A DNA stretch of 64,000 nucleotides from CAVQJU01 sp963755195 (GTDB lineage: Bacteria; Acidobacteriota; Vicinamibacteria; Vicinamibacterales; CAVVIG01): positions 1,307,140 to 1,371,139 of the forward strand of contig CAVWIZ010000001.1 in assembly GCA_963755195.1 (NCBI GenBank). The letters are read 5' to 3'. The notes beneath the pieces are model-generated. The model made no database searches and was not told where the DNA came from. It worked only from the letters and a program-made list of their open reading frames with translations. The position numbers and the translations under genes were made by a program. Every line of letters starts with the position of its first letter. Position 1 is the stretch's first letter. This document shows positions 34,960-44,929 of the stretch, piece after piece.

Positions 34960-35583
34960 CCCGACTGGCTCGCACGTCCAAACGGGCATCACGTTGCAGC
35001 CGGTCACCGAGTCGTCGCTGCTTGCGGATACCTGGGCGCGCTCGACGAGCTCGTCAAGAGCGGCAAGGTCAGAGAAAATCGGCTGTTCAAACTTCTCGGC
35101 CGCGCAATTGAGCGAGGCGGCGCTCGCACCGCCCGCCGGGGCTGCGCGGTTCGTCAGCGTGCAGAACGAATACAGCCTGCTTCATCGCGAGCCGGAGCGC
35201 GAGGTGCTTCCGGTGTGCGGGCCGCTTCGGCCTCGCGTTCATTCCTACTTTCGTCGGCCAGCGGTCTGCTGACCGGCAAGTTCGAACCCGGCTCGCGGCC
35301 GTCGACTGGCAGCCGCCTCGCGCTGCCGCGGGCGGCGCGATTCACGACCGAGCGCAACATAGCGATCGTGGTCGCCTGGCAGACCTTCGTCAAGGCACGC
35401 GGGCGAACTCTGCTCGATCTGGCGGTGTCCTGGCTGGCCGCACCTTCGCAGGTGTCGTCCGTGATCGCAGGACCGACACCTGCCGCACAAGGGCGCGCCA
35501 GTGCCGCGGTCGCTGACTGGACGCTGGGTCCGGACGACCTCGCCGAAATTGATCGGATCACGCTGGGGGACCGAATGCGGTAG
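34960..35583 (+). pseudogene. Aldo/keto reductase fragment
   Basis: C-terminal half of an aldo/keto reductase, split over frames: YLGALDELVKSGKVRE, then IGCSNFSAAQLSEA, FVSVQNEYSLL, ASGLLTGKFEPG and WLAAPSQVSSVIAGPT...LAEIDRI. The N-terminal half with the catalytic Tyr/Lys/Asp/His is missing. At least two frame breaks are needed, one from an extra A near 35078. Clearly non-functional. Confidence 0.75.
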
Positions 35584-35640
35584 GACCGATCAGACCGCGC
35601 CGACGTAGCTTTTCGAAGGTAACGGAATCCGAGTTACCGT

Positions 35641-37765
35641 GTGAAAAAGCTTCCGCTATCGATGACGAATTCGAGTACGGGGCCTGCGGGCTTCGAAGGT
35701 ATCATCGTTGACGCGGTGACTTCGCCGAACGGCTCACAGATCGTTCGCGGCGCATGCGGCCACGATTGTCCGGACACCTGCCATTGGATCGTAGAGGTCC
35801 AGGACGGTACCGCCGGACGCCTGTACGGCGATCCCAACCATCCGTTCACCCGCGGCACGCTCTGCGCGAAGGTGAATCACTACCTCGAACGGGTCTACCA
35901 TCCCGACCGCGTGTTGCACCCACTGAAGCGGGCAGGCCACAAGGGCGACGGGCAATTCGTCCCAGTGAGTTGGGACGAGGCGCTCGCCGACATCGCGTCC
36001 CAGTGGAAGGCGATTGTCGAAGAATCTGGCGCTGAAGCGATCCTCCCGTACAGCTCGGCAGGCGTGCAGGGGCTCATTCAGCAGGAGTCCATCGACGCGC
36101 GGCTGTTCGGTTCGATGGGGTGCAGCGGCCTCGATCGCCATATCTGCGGCGCGGTTGCTTCCGCCGGCCTCTCGGCCACCATCGGGACCGGGGCCGGAAT
36201 CGATCCGGAGGAGATCGTCCACAGCCGGTACGTTGTGCTGTGGGGGACGAATACGATCGTCACGAACCTCCACTACTGGCCCTTGGTGCGCGAGGCGCAG
36301 CGTCGTGGCGCGAAGATTGTGGTGGTGGATCCGGTCCGGACGCGGACCGCGGAAGCGGCCGACTGGCACCTCCCGATCACGCCAGCCACCGACGCGGTCT
36401 TGGCGCTCGCGATGATGCACGTCATTGTTCGCGACGGCCTGGTGGACCACGACTACGTGTCGCAGTACGCCGTCGGCTACGAGGCGCTCGCGGAGCGCGT
36501 GCTGCAGTACGCGCCGGAGCGCGTGGCGGACACGGTCGGCCTGCCGGCGAACGACATCGAGCGATTTGCGCGCGAGTACGCCATGACGCAGCCCTCCCTG
36601 CTGCGGCCCCTCATCGGCCCCGAGCATCATCGCAACGGCGCGATGCAGTTTCGCACGATGGCCTGCCTGCCGGTGCTCACCGGAGCGTTCAGACACCGCG
36701 GCGGCGGCCTGGCCCGTTCCACACACAAGCTGCACTTCGCCGTCCTGGACATGGACAGCGTGACGAGGCCCGAGGCGCACAAGGCCGGCGTCCGCGTTCT
36801 GAACATGCGCGATCTCGGAAAGGATCTCTGCGACCGCGCCCTGAAGCCGCCGATCCGGTCGCTCATGGTCTACGGCGCCAACCCGATGGTGTCGATGCCG
36901 AATCAGGGCCGGATTCGCGACGGTCTCCTGCGCGGCGACCTGTTCACCGTCGTGCACGACCTGTTCGTCACCGAGACCGCGCGGTACGCCGACTACGTGT
37001 TGCCCGCCACGAGCCAGATCGAGCATCTGGATCTGTCTCCGGCCTGGGGCCACCTCTATCTCGCGCTGAATCGCCCGGCCATCGCGCCGCGCGGCGAATC
37101 GGTGTCGAACACGGAGCTCTTTCGACGGCTGGCACGGGCGCTTGGCCGCACGGAGTCGCACCTGTTCGACAGCGACGAGTCCATGCTACGCGCGGCCCTG
37201 GCGAGCCGACATTCGTGGCTCGATGGGATCACCTACGAACGCCTGTGGGAGCAGGGATATGCTCGTTTGAACTGTCCCGAGGATTGGCGCCCCTTTGCGC
37301 ACGGAGGTTTTCCGACGCGAAGCGGGAAGGCGGAGCTGTACCTCCGAGCCGCTGCGCGAAGCCGGCCACGATCCGCTGCCGGCCCCGGGCGAGATTCGCT
37401 CGAACCACGGTCTGCGGTTGATCACGGGGAAGCAGCTGCACTTCCTGAATTCGGGATACAACAATCAGGACCGGCACAGCCGCCGGGCGGGGGAACTGTT
37501 CATTCAGATTCACCCGGAAGACGCGCGAACACGTGGCGTCGCCAGCGGGGACCTCGTGTCCGTGCGCAACGGGAGCGGTGAAGTGCGGGCCGTCTGCCGG
37601 GTCTCCGACCGCGTCCGGCGCGGCGTCGCCTGGATGCCGTTTGGCGGGTTCATGGATGCGGATGGCAGGCGCCTCTCGGTCAACGTCCTCACGGAGGAAG
37701 AGCCGACCGACTGGGGCGGTGGAAGCGGCTTGTACGACGCGTTCGTGGACGTGAGGCCAACGTGA
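35641..37765 (+). CDS. Molybdopterin oxidoreductase (DMSO reductase family), frameshifted
   Basis: A large molybdopterin-dependent enzyme. The N-terminal 4Fe-4S motif ACGHDCPDTCHW...GTLCAKVNHY is intact, followed by the family blocks VSWDEALADIASQW, VVLWGTNTIVTN, VVDPVRTRTAEAADWHLPI, VLPATSQIEHLD and the C-terminal dinucleotide domain. An extra C near 37341 breaks the frame; it resumes at SEPLREAGHDPLPAPGEIR and ends at 37765. There is no Tat signal and no partner subunit beside it, so it is probably a cytoplasmic single-subunit enzyme. Substrate unknown. Confidence 0.85.
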
Positions 37766-37781
37766 CCGGAGGCCGGGCGTC

Positions 37782-38711
37782 CTACGACGACGGGCGAGCG
37801 TACTGATTGAACCACGCGATCGTCCGGGTCCATGCCTGCGCCGCCGTCTCCTTGTTGTAACGTTCCGGGGTGGCGTCATTGAAGAAACCGTGAACCGAAT
37901 TGGGCCAGATGTGACCCTCGTAGGGGATGTTGTTCTTCTTCAATTCCGCCTCGTACGCCGGATATGCCTTCACAAGCCCCGCGTCGAGCGCCCCGTGATG
38001 CACGAGGATCGCCGCTTTGATCTTCGGAACCTCTTCCGCCGGTGGCGCGCCGCCATAAAACGGTGCGGCTGCCGCCAGATCGGCGCCCAGTATCGTCGCC
38101 AGCGTGTTGGACATCCCACCACCGAAGCAGAAGCCGGTCGCGCAGACTTTGCCGTTGCCGAGCGCGTGGGCCTTGAGCCACTGAGCGGAGGCCACGAAAT
38201 CCTGAGTCATCTTCGGGCGATCGATCTTGGCGAACAGTTGGCCGCCTTTGAAGTCGTCGCTCGGATATCCGCCGACCGAGGTCAGCGCGTCCGGCGCAAA
38301 GGCAATGAAGTTCTCCAGCGCAAACCGCCGCGCCACGTCTTCGGTATGCGGATTGAGACCGCGATTCTCGTGGATCACGAGCACCGCAGGCAGTTTTGTG
38401 GGCTTTTCGCTCCGGGTTGTTTGGCTGAACGGCCGGACGAAATAGCCGCGAATCTGCCCATTGCCATTGGGTGAAGGTATGGTCTCGTAGCTGGCCGTGA
38501 TCCGCTCGTCATCCTTGCGAACCTGCTGCCCCAACGCGTAGTTCGGCATCAGCGCTTCGACGATGGCGGCGGCGCTCAAGCCGGCGACCGTAAAACGATT
38601 GATTCCCTTCAGAAAATCGCGACGACTGACCTCGCCATGAATGTAACGTGTGTACAGATCCACGGCTTCGGGAGGGATCCTTCTCTTCGCCTGTCCTTGA
38701 TTCTCGTCCAT
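37782..38711 (-). CDS. Tat-exported dienelactone hydrolase family protein
   Basis: Alpha/beta hydrolase of 309 residues. A twin-arginine signal (SRRDFLKGINRFTVAGL) follows a 40-residue leader. The catalytic triad is visible: nucleophile Cys in ATGFCFGGGMSN, Asp in HHGALDAGL and His in SVHGFFND. Dienelactone hydrolases act in chlorocatechol breakdown, but many homologues hydrolyse other esters. AGGAGG precedes the ATG at 38711. Confidence 0.85.
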   Translation of the reverse strand: MDENQGQAKRRIPPEAVDLYTRYIHGEVSRRDFLKGINRFTVAGLSAAAIVEALMPNYALGQQVRKDDERITASYETIPSPNGNGQIRGYFVRPFSQTTRSEKPTKLPAVLVIHENRGLNPHTEDVARRFALENFIAFAPDALTSVGGYPSDDFKGGQLFAKIDRPKMTQDFVASAQWLKAHALGNGKVCATGFCFGGGMSNTLATILGADLAAAAPFYGGAPPAEEVPKIKAAILVHHGALDAGLVKAYPAYEAELKKNNIPYEGHIWPNSVHGFFNDATPERYNKETAAQAWTRTIAWFNQYARPSS

Positions 38712-38780
38712 CGATGCCTCCTGTGACCCGTCGAGGATATCACTCTCCATCGTCCAGACAATTCGCATAATGTGCGCAGC

Positions 38781-39563
38781 ATGACGGCCAAACGGTCTAG
38801 AAAGCGCGTCGCATCGGTGCGTGAGTACGTCGCGTCGAAGCCGAAAGAGTCTCGAGCCAGCCTCGAAGCGGTGCGCCGGGCGATTCTCAAGGCGCTCCCG
38901 AATGCGCAAGAAGGGCTGGCCTATCAGATGCCGGCCTACACGCTGAACGGCGTCGGCGTGCTGTATTTCGCCGGGTGGAAGTCACACTACTCGCTCTATC
39001 CCGCAAGCGATGCGTTGGTCGAGGCGTTCGCCAAGGAGCTGGCGCCATACGAACGCAGCAAGGGGACGCTCAAGTTCCCATTGTCCGAGCCTGTGCCCGT
39101 CCGCCTGATTGAGCGGATCGCGAAGTTCCGGGCCCGGCAACTCACGACGCGCGACGCGGCCACGGGCCGGCGCAAAGGCGGACGGGAAGGACAGGTCGAT
39201 CGGATCCGCCGCATCTGCGCCGCGCTTCCCAGCGCGTTCGAGAAGATGTCGCACGGCACGCCCTGCTTCTTCGTCGAGCAGGGCAAGGGCTGCTTCGCGA
39301 TGTTTTCCGAGCACCACCGCGACGATGGCCGGCTGTCGCTTTGGGTGCCGGTGGCGGACGGCCTGCAGCCGCTGATGATCGAAGAATCGCCCGACATCTA
39401 TTTTTACCCGCGGTACGTCGGCGCCGGCGGGTGGGTCGGCATCCTGCTCGATCAGATCGCGGATGACGCGCTCGAGAGCCACCTGCGCGAGGCGCGGCGG
39501 ATCATCGCGTCCAAGCGGAAACTCGGCCGATGGGTTATGCGGCCTCGTGGTAGTAGAACTTGA
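38781..39563 (+). CDS. DUF1801 - MmcQ/YjbR-like fusion, 3' end cut by a transposon
   Basis: Residues 1-125 are a DUF1801 domain (VASVREYVASKPKESRASLEAVR, GLAYQMPAYTLNG, YPASDALVEAFA, GTLKFPLSEPVP). Residues 140-250 are an MmcQ/YjbR-like domain (FEKMSHGTPCFFV, FAMFSEHHRDDGRLSLWVP, YVGAGGWVGILLD). The last dozen residues (VMRPRGSRT) come from the end of the transposase locus, so the natural C-terminus is lost. Both domains are of unknown function. Confidence 0.65.
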   Translation: MTAKRSRKRVASVREYVASKPKESRASLEAVRRAILKALPNAQEGLAYQMPAYTLNGVGVLYFAGWKSHYSLYPASDALVEAFAKELAPYERSKGTLKFPLSEPVPVRLIERIAKFRARQLTTRDAATGRRKGGREGQVDRIRRICAALPSAFEKMSHGTPCFFVEQGKGCFAMFSEHHRDDGRLSLWVPVADGLQPLMIEESPDIYFYPRYVGAGGWVGILLDQIADDALESHLREARRIIASKRKLGRWVMRPRGSRT

Positions 39564-40098
39564 GCACGCCGCCAAGCCGCTCACGGCACCGTAGTGGGCC
39601 GGGTCCGCGTGAGGCAGTCTTCGGCGCGATGAGCTCGTTGCCCAACCCTTGGTGCGGCCGTTCCTCGTGATAGTGATCGAACGCGCGGACGGCGGCTCGG
39701 AGGTGTTTCTCGCCGAGTGGCACGATGCGGTCTAAGCACTCGGACTTGACGGACCCCACAAACCGCTCGGCGAAGGCGTTCAAATTGGGGCTGCGAGCAG
39801 GCAGGAGCAATGGCTTCACACCATGGTCCCGCAGCAGATCCCGGAACGCCGCCGTGTAGAGAGGATCCCGGTCCAGAATGAGGTATTCCATGCCGCGGAG
39901 GAAGCCATCATCGGCGTCGGTCAGGTTTCGTGCGACCTGCGTCATCCAGTTCCCATCCGGTTGACTGGTGATCCCAGCGATCTCCACGGTGCGGGTCTTG
40001 AGCTTCATGACGAAGAGCACGACGTAGCGGACCAGTCCGGCCACGGTCAGCACTTCGACGGCCCGAGTCTTTGAAGCGCGAGATCTTGGTGTGCCCAC
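39535..40098 (-). pseudogene. Transposase C-terminal fragment (integrase core, DDE type)
   Basis: Integrase-core (rve) domain: GMEYLILDRDPLYTAAF holds the second Asp, PARSPNLNAFAERFVGSVKSECLDR holds the Glu, and it ends GGVLKFYYHEAA, a typical family tail. The N-terminal helix-turn-helix part and the first Asp are missing or out of frame beyond about 40075. It is a 187-residue fragment and should not be active. Confidence 0.78.
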
Positions 40099-40485
40099 TA
40101 CTCGTCGGTGGCGCCGTCATGCCGGAGGCGAAGGATCTGCCGGTGGATCTGGCGCCGCTTGCGTTACGACAAGCGTTCGCCGTGCTGGACAGGTCCTTCA
40201 GCGAGAGCGTGAAGCCTCTGATGGACGCACTGGCGCGAGCGTGATGACAGGCGAGCCGTGCCTACTGAAAACTCCATACGGCTCGAGGTCACAATGCGCA
40301 CGCCGTCGCGAGCGCAATCGGCGTTGCCCTTTTCTTGCCCTTTCGATGCAACAAGGAGCGGCAAACGGCGGCAAGCGGCGACACAAAGCGAAGGCCGAAA
40401 ATCGACGGATTCTCCAAGCGATGGTGCGAGGTCCGGCACCGCTCAGCACACCGCCGCAAAGGACGGCTAACGTTTCTTGGTCCGC
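40099..40485. other. Island right end, degenerate DNA
   Basis: No intact gene. A 41-codon frame at 40119-40244 on the plus strand (MPEAKDLPVDLAPLALRQAF...) looks coding in composition but has no recognised family. The stretch 40300-40480 translates on the minus strand into the well-known spurious GFEPATRRL protein made from a tRNA 3' end. Confidence 0.45.
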
Positions 40486-40530
40486 CTGTTAACCGGCGGG
40501 TTGCTGGTTCGAATCCAGCCTGAGGAGCCA
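40486..40530 (+). other. attR: partial tRNA-Asn copy
   Basis: Right copy of the 45-bp repeat, from the anticodon loop to CCA. The 5' half of the tRNA is absent, so this copy is not a functional tRNA. Confidence 0.75.
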
Positions 40531-40544
40531 CTCGCCGTTGGTCT

Positions 40545-40595
40545 ATTCCGGTCACATGGGTGACAGTTCATTCCGCAGACATGGGTAACACTTCG
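40545..40595. mobile_element. Solitary IS481-like terminal repeat
   Basis: Two copies of ACATGGGTGACA/ACATGGGTAACA, 20 bp apart, read on the minus strand as TGTTACCCATGT and TGTCACCCATGT, which look like the end of an IS481-family element. No transposase lies beside it. The rest of the gap to 40756 shows nothing I can name. Confidence 0.4.
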
Positions 40596-40756
40596 ACCCG
40601 AACGGACCACGCGAAGCCGCGGCGATTCCAGGCGATGACCGTGGGGGGGCGGATGCGTCCAGCATAGCTGGCTGCCCCGTGTGCAGAGGGTCGGGTTTGC
40701 TGCTCTGAGGTTCTTGCGAACCGCAGGGTAGAATCGGCCGCACGTAAGGAGACTCT

Positions 40757-41317
40757 ATGCGACTTGTTCGAAGCACGCTGTACGCGCTAGTCGGAGGAGC
40801 CATTGTGGTGGCCGCGGTGCACGCGCAGTCACCGACGGCAAGGGAAACCGGCGCCCGTGGGCCTGCACCGAACCTCGCCTTTGCCTTCGAGCTGCGCGCG
40901 ACTGTCGCCGCGCCAACCGAGGTTGGCCAAGTGCCGAACGGCCGGCGACGGATCGTGGACATCACCGGAGGGACCTTCGAGGGACCCGGCATCAAGGGTA
41001 AAGTGCGGCCCGGCGGCGCCGATTGGCAAGTCGTGCGAGGCGACGGGTTTACGGAGCTCGATACGCGTTACACGATCGAGACCGACAAGGGGCAGCTCGT
41101 CTACGTCCAGAACGCTGGGATGCGCCACGCCCCGCCCGACGTGATGCAGCAGCTCCTCGCCGGGCGGCCAGTCGACCCGAAGCTCGTCTACTTCCGGACC
41201 GTCCCGAAGTTCGAGACCGCAGCGCCTGAGCTCCAGTGGCTGACACGAGCCGTGTTCATCGGCATGGGCGAACGCTATCCGACCGAGGTCGTCGTCCGGT
41301 TCTGGCGCGTCGAGTAG
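40757..41317 (+). CDS. Exported DUF3237 protein
   Basis: A 186-residue protein with a signal peptide (MRLVRSTLYALVGGAIVVAAVHA). The DUF3237 core is seen in GRRRIVDITGGTFEGPGIKGKV, DWQVVRGDGFTELDTRYTIETD and TRAVFIGMGERYPTEVVVRFW. AAGGAG precedes the ATG. Function of the family is unknown. It is the first gene of the exported-enzyme locus, next to a metallo-beta-lactamase-like protein. Confidence 0.82.
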   Translation: MRLVRSTLYALVGGAIVVAAVHAQSPTARETGARGPAPNLAFAFELRATVAAPTEVGQVPNGRRRIVDITGGTFEGPGIKGKVRPGGADWQVVRGDGFTELDTRYTIETDKGQLVYVQNAGMRHAPPDVMQQLLAGRPVDPKLVYFRTVPKFETAAPELQWLTRAVFIGMGERYPTEVVVRFWRVE

Positions 41318-41342
41318 TTTCCGGCGGGCCCAAAAAGTCTTC

Positions 41343-41348
41343 TATAAT
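41343..41348 (+). promoter_or_regulatory. -10 TATAAT for the metallo-beta-lactamase-like gene
   Basis: Perfect TATAAT 35 bp upstream of the ATG at 41383. A GAAGGA ribosome site lies between them. An in-frame ATG at 41347 overlaps this -10 and is therefore unlikely to be the start. Confidence 0.45.
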
Positions 41349-41382
41349 GCGCCGGCCAGTCCGCTTCACCGTGAAGGACAAC

Positions 41383-42423
41383 ATGCACGTGAGACGAACG
41401 CTGATCGGTGTGTTCGGGGCCGCGCTTGGTGTCACGCTCGTGGCGCAGACGCCCGTGAGCGAGGTTGACGCGCACATCAACACGGCCAGGGCCGCAGCGG
41501 GACTCGACTACCGCGCGACGTTCGTGAACCTGTGCTTCCCCGGCGCGAATCCCGGTCTCGCCAATCCGGCGGTCGCGCGCGCGGGCGGTGGAGGGGCAGC
41601 GGGCGGACGTGGCGCAGCCGGAGGGCGGGGTCCCGCCGTCACACCGGATCGCGCGACGTGGTACGCGTCGCCGTACAAGGTCTTCGACAACTTCTACTGG
41701 CTCGGCACGCGACAGCATTCGTCGTGGGCGTTGCGCACGAGCGACGGCCTCGTCATCATCGACACCAATTTCGCGTGGGCCACCGAGCCCGAGATCATCA
41801 ACGGTCTGACAACCCTTGGACTCGATCCCCGGCAAATCAAGTACGTCGTCATCAGCCATGCACACGGCGATCACGATCAGGGCGCCGCAGAACTGCAGAA
41901 GCGATTTGGCGCCAAGGTCGTGATGGGCGCGCCCGACTGGGACTCGACGCTGCAGCGGCCCGCGACAGCGGCCGGCGGCGTTCCGACCCGCGACGTGGCC
42001 GTCGGTCCCGCAGGCATGAAGCTCACGCTCGGCGACACGACGATCGACCTCGTCCCGACGCCCGGACATTCGCCTGGCACGTTGTCGTTCGTGTTCCCGG
42101 TCATGGATCAGGGACAGCCGGTTATGGTCGCGTATTCCGGCGGCACGCTGACCGGCGCGTTCGGCACCAACGGCGCGCGATGGGACGAATACGTCGAGTC
42201 GCAGAAGCGAATCGCGAAGGCGGCCGCCGAAGCGGGTGCGACGGTCATCCTTTCGAACCACAGCGAGTACGACAACGCCTACACGAAAGCTCGTCTCATC
42301 GCCGCGAAGCGTGAAGCCGGCGAAGGCCATCCGTTCGTCGTCGGCGCCGCGGGGGTGCAGCGGTATTTCACCGTCATGACCGAATGCGCGATGGCGTCGA
42401 AGCTGCGAGTAGGCGCGAAGTAA
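41383..42423 (+). CDS. Subclass-B3-like metallo-beta-lactamase-fold hydrolase, exported
   Basis: A 346-residue protein with a signal peptide (RRTLIGVFGAALGVTLVAQ). Zinc ligands follow the B3 pattern: HAHGDHDQG, PTPGHSPGTLSF and a late His in LSNHSEYDNA. Between the signal and the fold is a Gly/Arg/Ala-rich stretch at about 41577-41640, unusual for the family. The family includes carbapenemases and other hydrolases; activity cannot be told from sequence. Confidence 0.83.
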   Translation: MHVRRTLIGVFGAALGVTLVAQTPVSEVDAHINTARAAAGLDYRATFVNLCFPGANPGLANPAVARAGGGGAAGGRGAAGGRGPAVTPDRATWYASPYKVFDNFYWLGTRQHSSWALRTSDGLVIIDTNFAWATEPEIINGLTTLGLDPRQIKYVVISHAHGDHDQGAAELQKRFGAKVVMGAPDWDSTLQRPATAAGGVPTRDVAVGPAGMKLTLGDTTIDLVPTPGHSPGTLSFVFPVMDQGQPVMVAYSGGTLTGAFGTNGARWDEYVESQKRIAKAAAEAGATVILSNHSEYDNAYTKARLIAAKREAGEGHPFVVGAAGVQRYFTVMTECAMASKLRVGAK

Positions 42424-42425
42424 CC

Positions 42426-44914
42426 ATGACCGGGCGTCACACGCACCGGCTCATCGGCGGAATCCTCATGTTGGTGTGCGCCACGCTCGCGGCACAGCCA
42501 TCGCAGCCGGCGCGGTCCTCCGCATCTGGCGTCTACACCGCGGATCAGGCGGCAGCAGGCGAGAAGATCTACTTCGACAGGTGCGCCAGCGTGTCACGGC
42601 GACGATCTCGGCGGCCGCGAGCGGGCGCCGGCACTCACCGGCGACGCCGTTTTTCGAGGCGTGGTCCGGCAAGGACCTGCGACAACTGCTCGACCGGCTC
42701 GAGTCGATGCCGCCGACCGCGCCCAGGAGCCTGTCCGCCGACGGAATACGTGTCGTTGCTCGCGTTCCTTCTGCGGAATGCGGAGATGCCGAGCGGGGCG
42801 ACCGCGCTGCCCACCGATCGCGCTCAGCTCGCCAGGATCACCTTCGGGCGCTCGACAGGGGTCGCGCCGCCAGCCGCCGCCAACGCGCGCAATACAGCAG
42901 CGCCCGCAACGGCACTGCCCGCCGCGCCGCCATCGCGGCCCGCCGTCAACACCGGTGGGCCAACGACCACCTGGCCCACCTACGGCGGCAACCTGGCGAG
43001 CCAGCGCTACTCGCCCGCCGACCAGATTACGAGGGACAACTTCAACAGACTGGAAATCGCCTGGCGGCTGAAGACCGATTTCCTGGGCCCGCGGCCCGAC
43101 ACGCTCTATTCGGCGACGCCACTGCTGGTGGACCGCGTGCTCTATACGACCGCAGGGCATGCGGCGGGCAGCCATCGCACTGAACGCCGTGACCGGCGAG
43201 ATGCTCTGGATGCACGCGGAGGACGAGGGGCGTCGCGGTCAGAACGCGCCGCGGAACGGCGCCGGCCGCGGCGTCGCCTACTGGGCCAGTGCCGACGGAG
43301 CCGACCGGCGCGTGATCTACGTCACGCCAGGCTACCGGATGCTGGCGCTCGACGCGAAGACCGGCGCCCCCGTACCGGCGTTCGGGAAGAACGGCGTGGT
43401 GGACCTGAAGCTCGAGGCCGATCAGGATGTCGATCTCGACACCGCCGAGCTCGGGCTCAACGCGACGCCGCTCGTCGTCGGCGACGTGATCGTCGTCGGC
43501 GTGTCGCACCGCCCCGGCACCGCACCGCGGACGATGCGGAACGCGCGAGGCATGGTGCGTGGCTACGATGCCCGCACCGGCAAGCGGCTGTGGATCTTCC
43601 ACACCATTCCGCGAGCGCGGCGAGTTCGGCTACGACACCTGGCTCGAGAACTCCGCGGACTACAACGGCAACACCGGCATCTGGGCGCAGATGAGCGCCG
43701 ACCCTGAATTGGGGCTCGTCTACGTGCCGGTCGAAATGCCGACCGGCGATTACTACGGCGGCAACCGGCCCGGCAACACGCTGTTTGCCGACAGCCTGGT
43801 GGCGCTGGACGTGAAGACCGGCCGCCGCAAGTGGCACTACCAGACCGTGCATCACGACTTGTGGGACTGGGATCTTGCCTGCGCGCCGATCCTGTTCGAC
43901 ATGCAGGTGAACGGGCGCACGATCAAGGCCATCGCGCAGCCGACCAAGCACGCGTTCCTGTTCGTCTTCAATCGCGAGACGGGCGAACCGATCTGGCCGA
44001 TCGAGGAGCGGCCCGTACCGCAGTCGGATGCGCCGAAGGAGCGCAGCAGCCCGACGCAGCCGTTCCCGACCAGGCCCGCGCCGTTCGACCTGCAGGGCAT
44101 CACCGAGAACGACCTGAATCGACTTGACGCCTGAGCTGAAAGCGCAGGCGCTGGAAGTGGTGAAGCGCTACAAGATGGGCCCGCTGTTCACGCCGCCGGT
44201 CGTGAGCTCGCTTGACGGACCGCTCGGCACGCTGCAGGTGCCGTCGGAAGTCGGCGGCGCGAACTGGCCGGGCGGTTCATTCGATCCGGAAACCAACCAC
44301 CTGTACATCCATTCGCACACGAACGTCTATGTGAACGGGCTCGTGCCGGCCGACTCCACAGCAGTCCGACATGGGGTACATCGGCGGACAGGCGCGCGCC
44401 GGTGGCGCGGGCCCGCGTGGCGCTGGTCCCGGCGCAGGCCGGGGTGGTGGCCGCCCCGGGCGAAGGTGGCGGCGGCGGACGAGGCGCGACCGTGCAGGGG
44501 CTGCCATTGCTCAAGCCGCCCTACGACCGGATCACCGCCTACAACATGAACACCGGCGACATCGTCTGGCAGAAGACGCACTCGTCGACGCCGGACGAGA
44601 TCAAGAACCATCCCGCGCTGCGCGGCCTGAACCTGCCGCGGCTGGGACAGCCGGGCCGCACCTTCATCGGCACGTTGACGACGAAGACGCTGCTGATTGC
44701 CGGCGAAGGTGGCGTCCACACGAACGAGGCCGGCAAGCGCGTCGCGTTGCTGCGGGCCTACGACAAGCGGACCGGCGAGGACGCGGGCGCGGTCGAGATG
44801 CCGAACAAGCAGACCGGCTCGCCGATGACCTACATGATCGACGGCAAGCAGTTCATCGTGCTCGCCGTCAGCGGGAACGACGGCGCGGAGATCCTCGCGT
44901 ACGCGTTGCCGTAG
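42426..44914 (+). pseudogene. PQQ-dependent dehydrogenase with N-terminal cytochrome c, many frameshifts
   Basis: A periplasmic quinoprotein reconstructed over several frames. In order: signal peptide (GGILMLVCATLAAQ), a heme site that reads CASCHGDD once an extra G is removed near 42591, a Pro/Ala-rich linker, then PQQ-propeller blocks (PTYGGNLASQRYSPADQI, ALNAVTGEMLW, GNTGIWAQMSADPELGLVYVP, KWHYQTVHHDLWDWDLA, YNMNTGDIVW). It ends in ILAYALP. About nine single-base insertions break it. A Gly/Arg-rich insertion sits at 44385-44490. Confidence 0.75.
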
Positions 44915-44929
44915 CGCTCGAAAGGACAT

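Larger units (their letters stand above)
33819..40530. mobile_element. tRNA-Asn-integrated genomic island, 6.7 kb
   Basis: A 45-bp direct repeat at 33819-33863 (3' end of tRNA-Asn) and 40486-40530, identical except for one base, bounds this segment. That is the usual footprint of tyrosine-recombinase integration into a tRNA gene. Inside are a toxin-antitoxin pair, a broken aldo/keto reductase, a molybdopterin oxidoreductase, a Tat-exported dienelactone hydrolase, a DUF1801 fusion and a transposase remnant. No intact integrase is seen, so the element is probably fixed. Confidence 0.72.

Noticed and set aside
40486..40530. Second tRNA-Asn gene
   Set aside because: Lacks the 5' half (acceptor and D-arm), so it can only be an att remnant.
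40289..40555. Minus-strand protein containing GFEPATRRL
   Set aside because: A well-known spurious translation of a tRNA 3' end; here it comes from the attR copy.
41347..41382. Upstream start (ATG at 41347) for the metallo-beta-lactamase-like gene
   Set aside because: It overlaps the -10 element and would place charged residues before the signal peptide.
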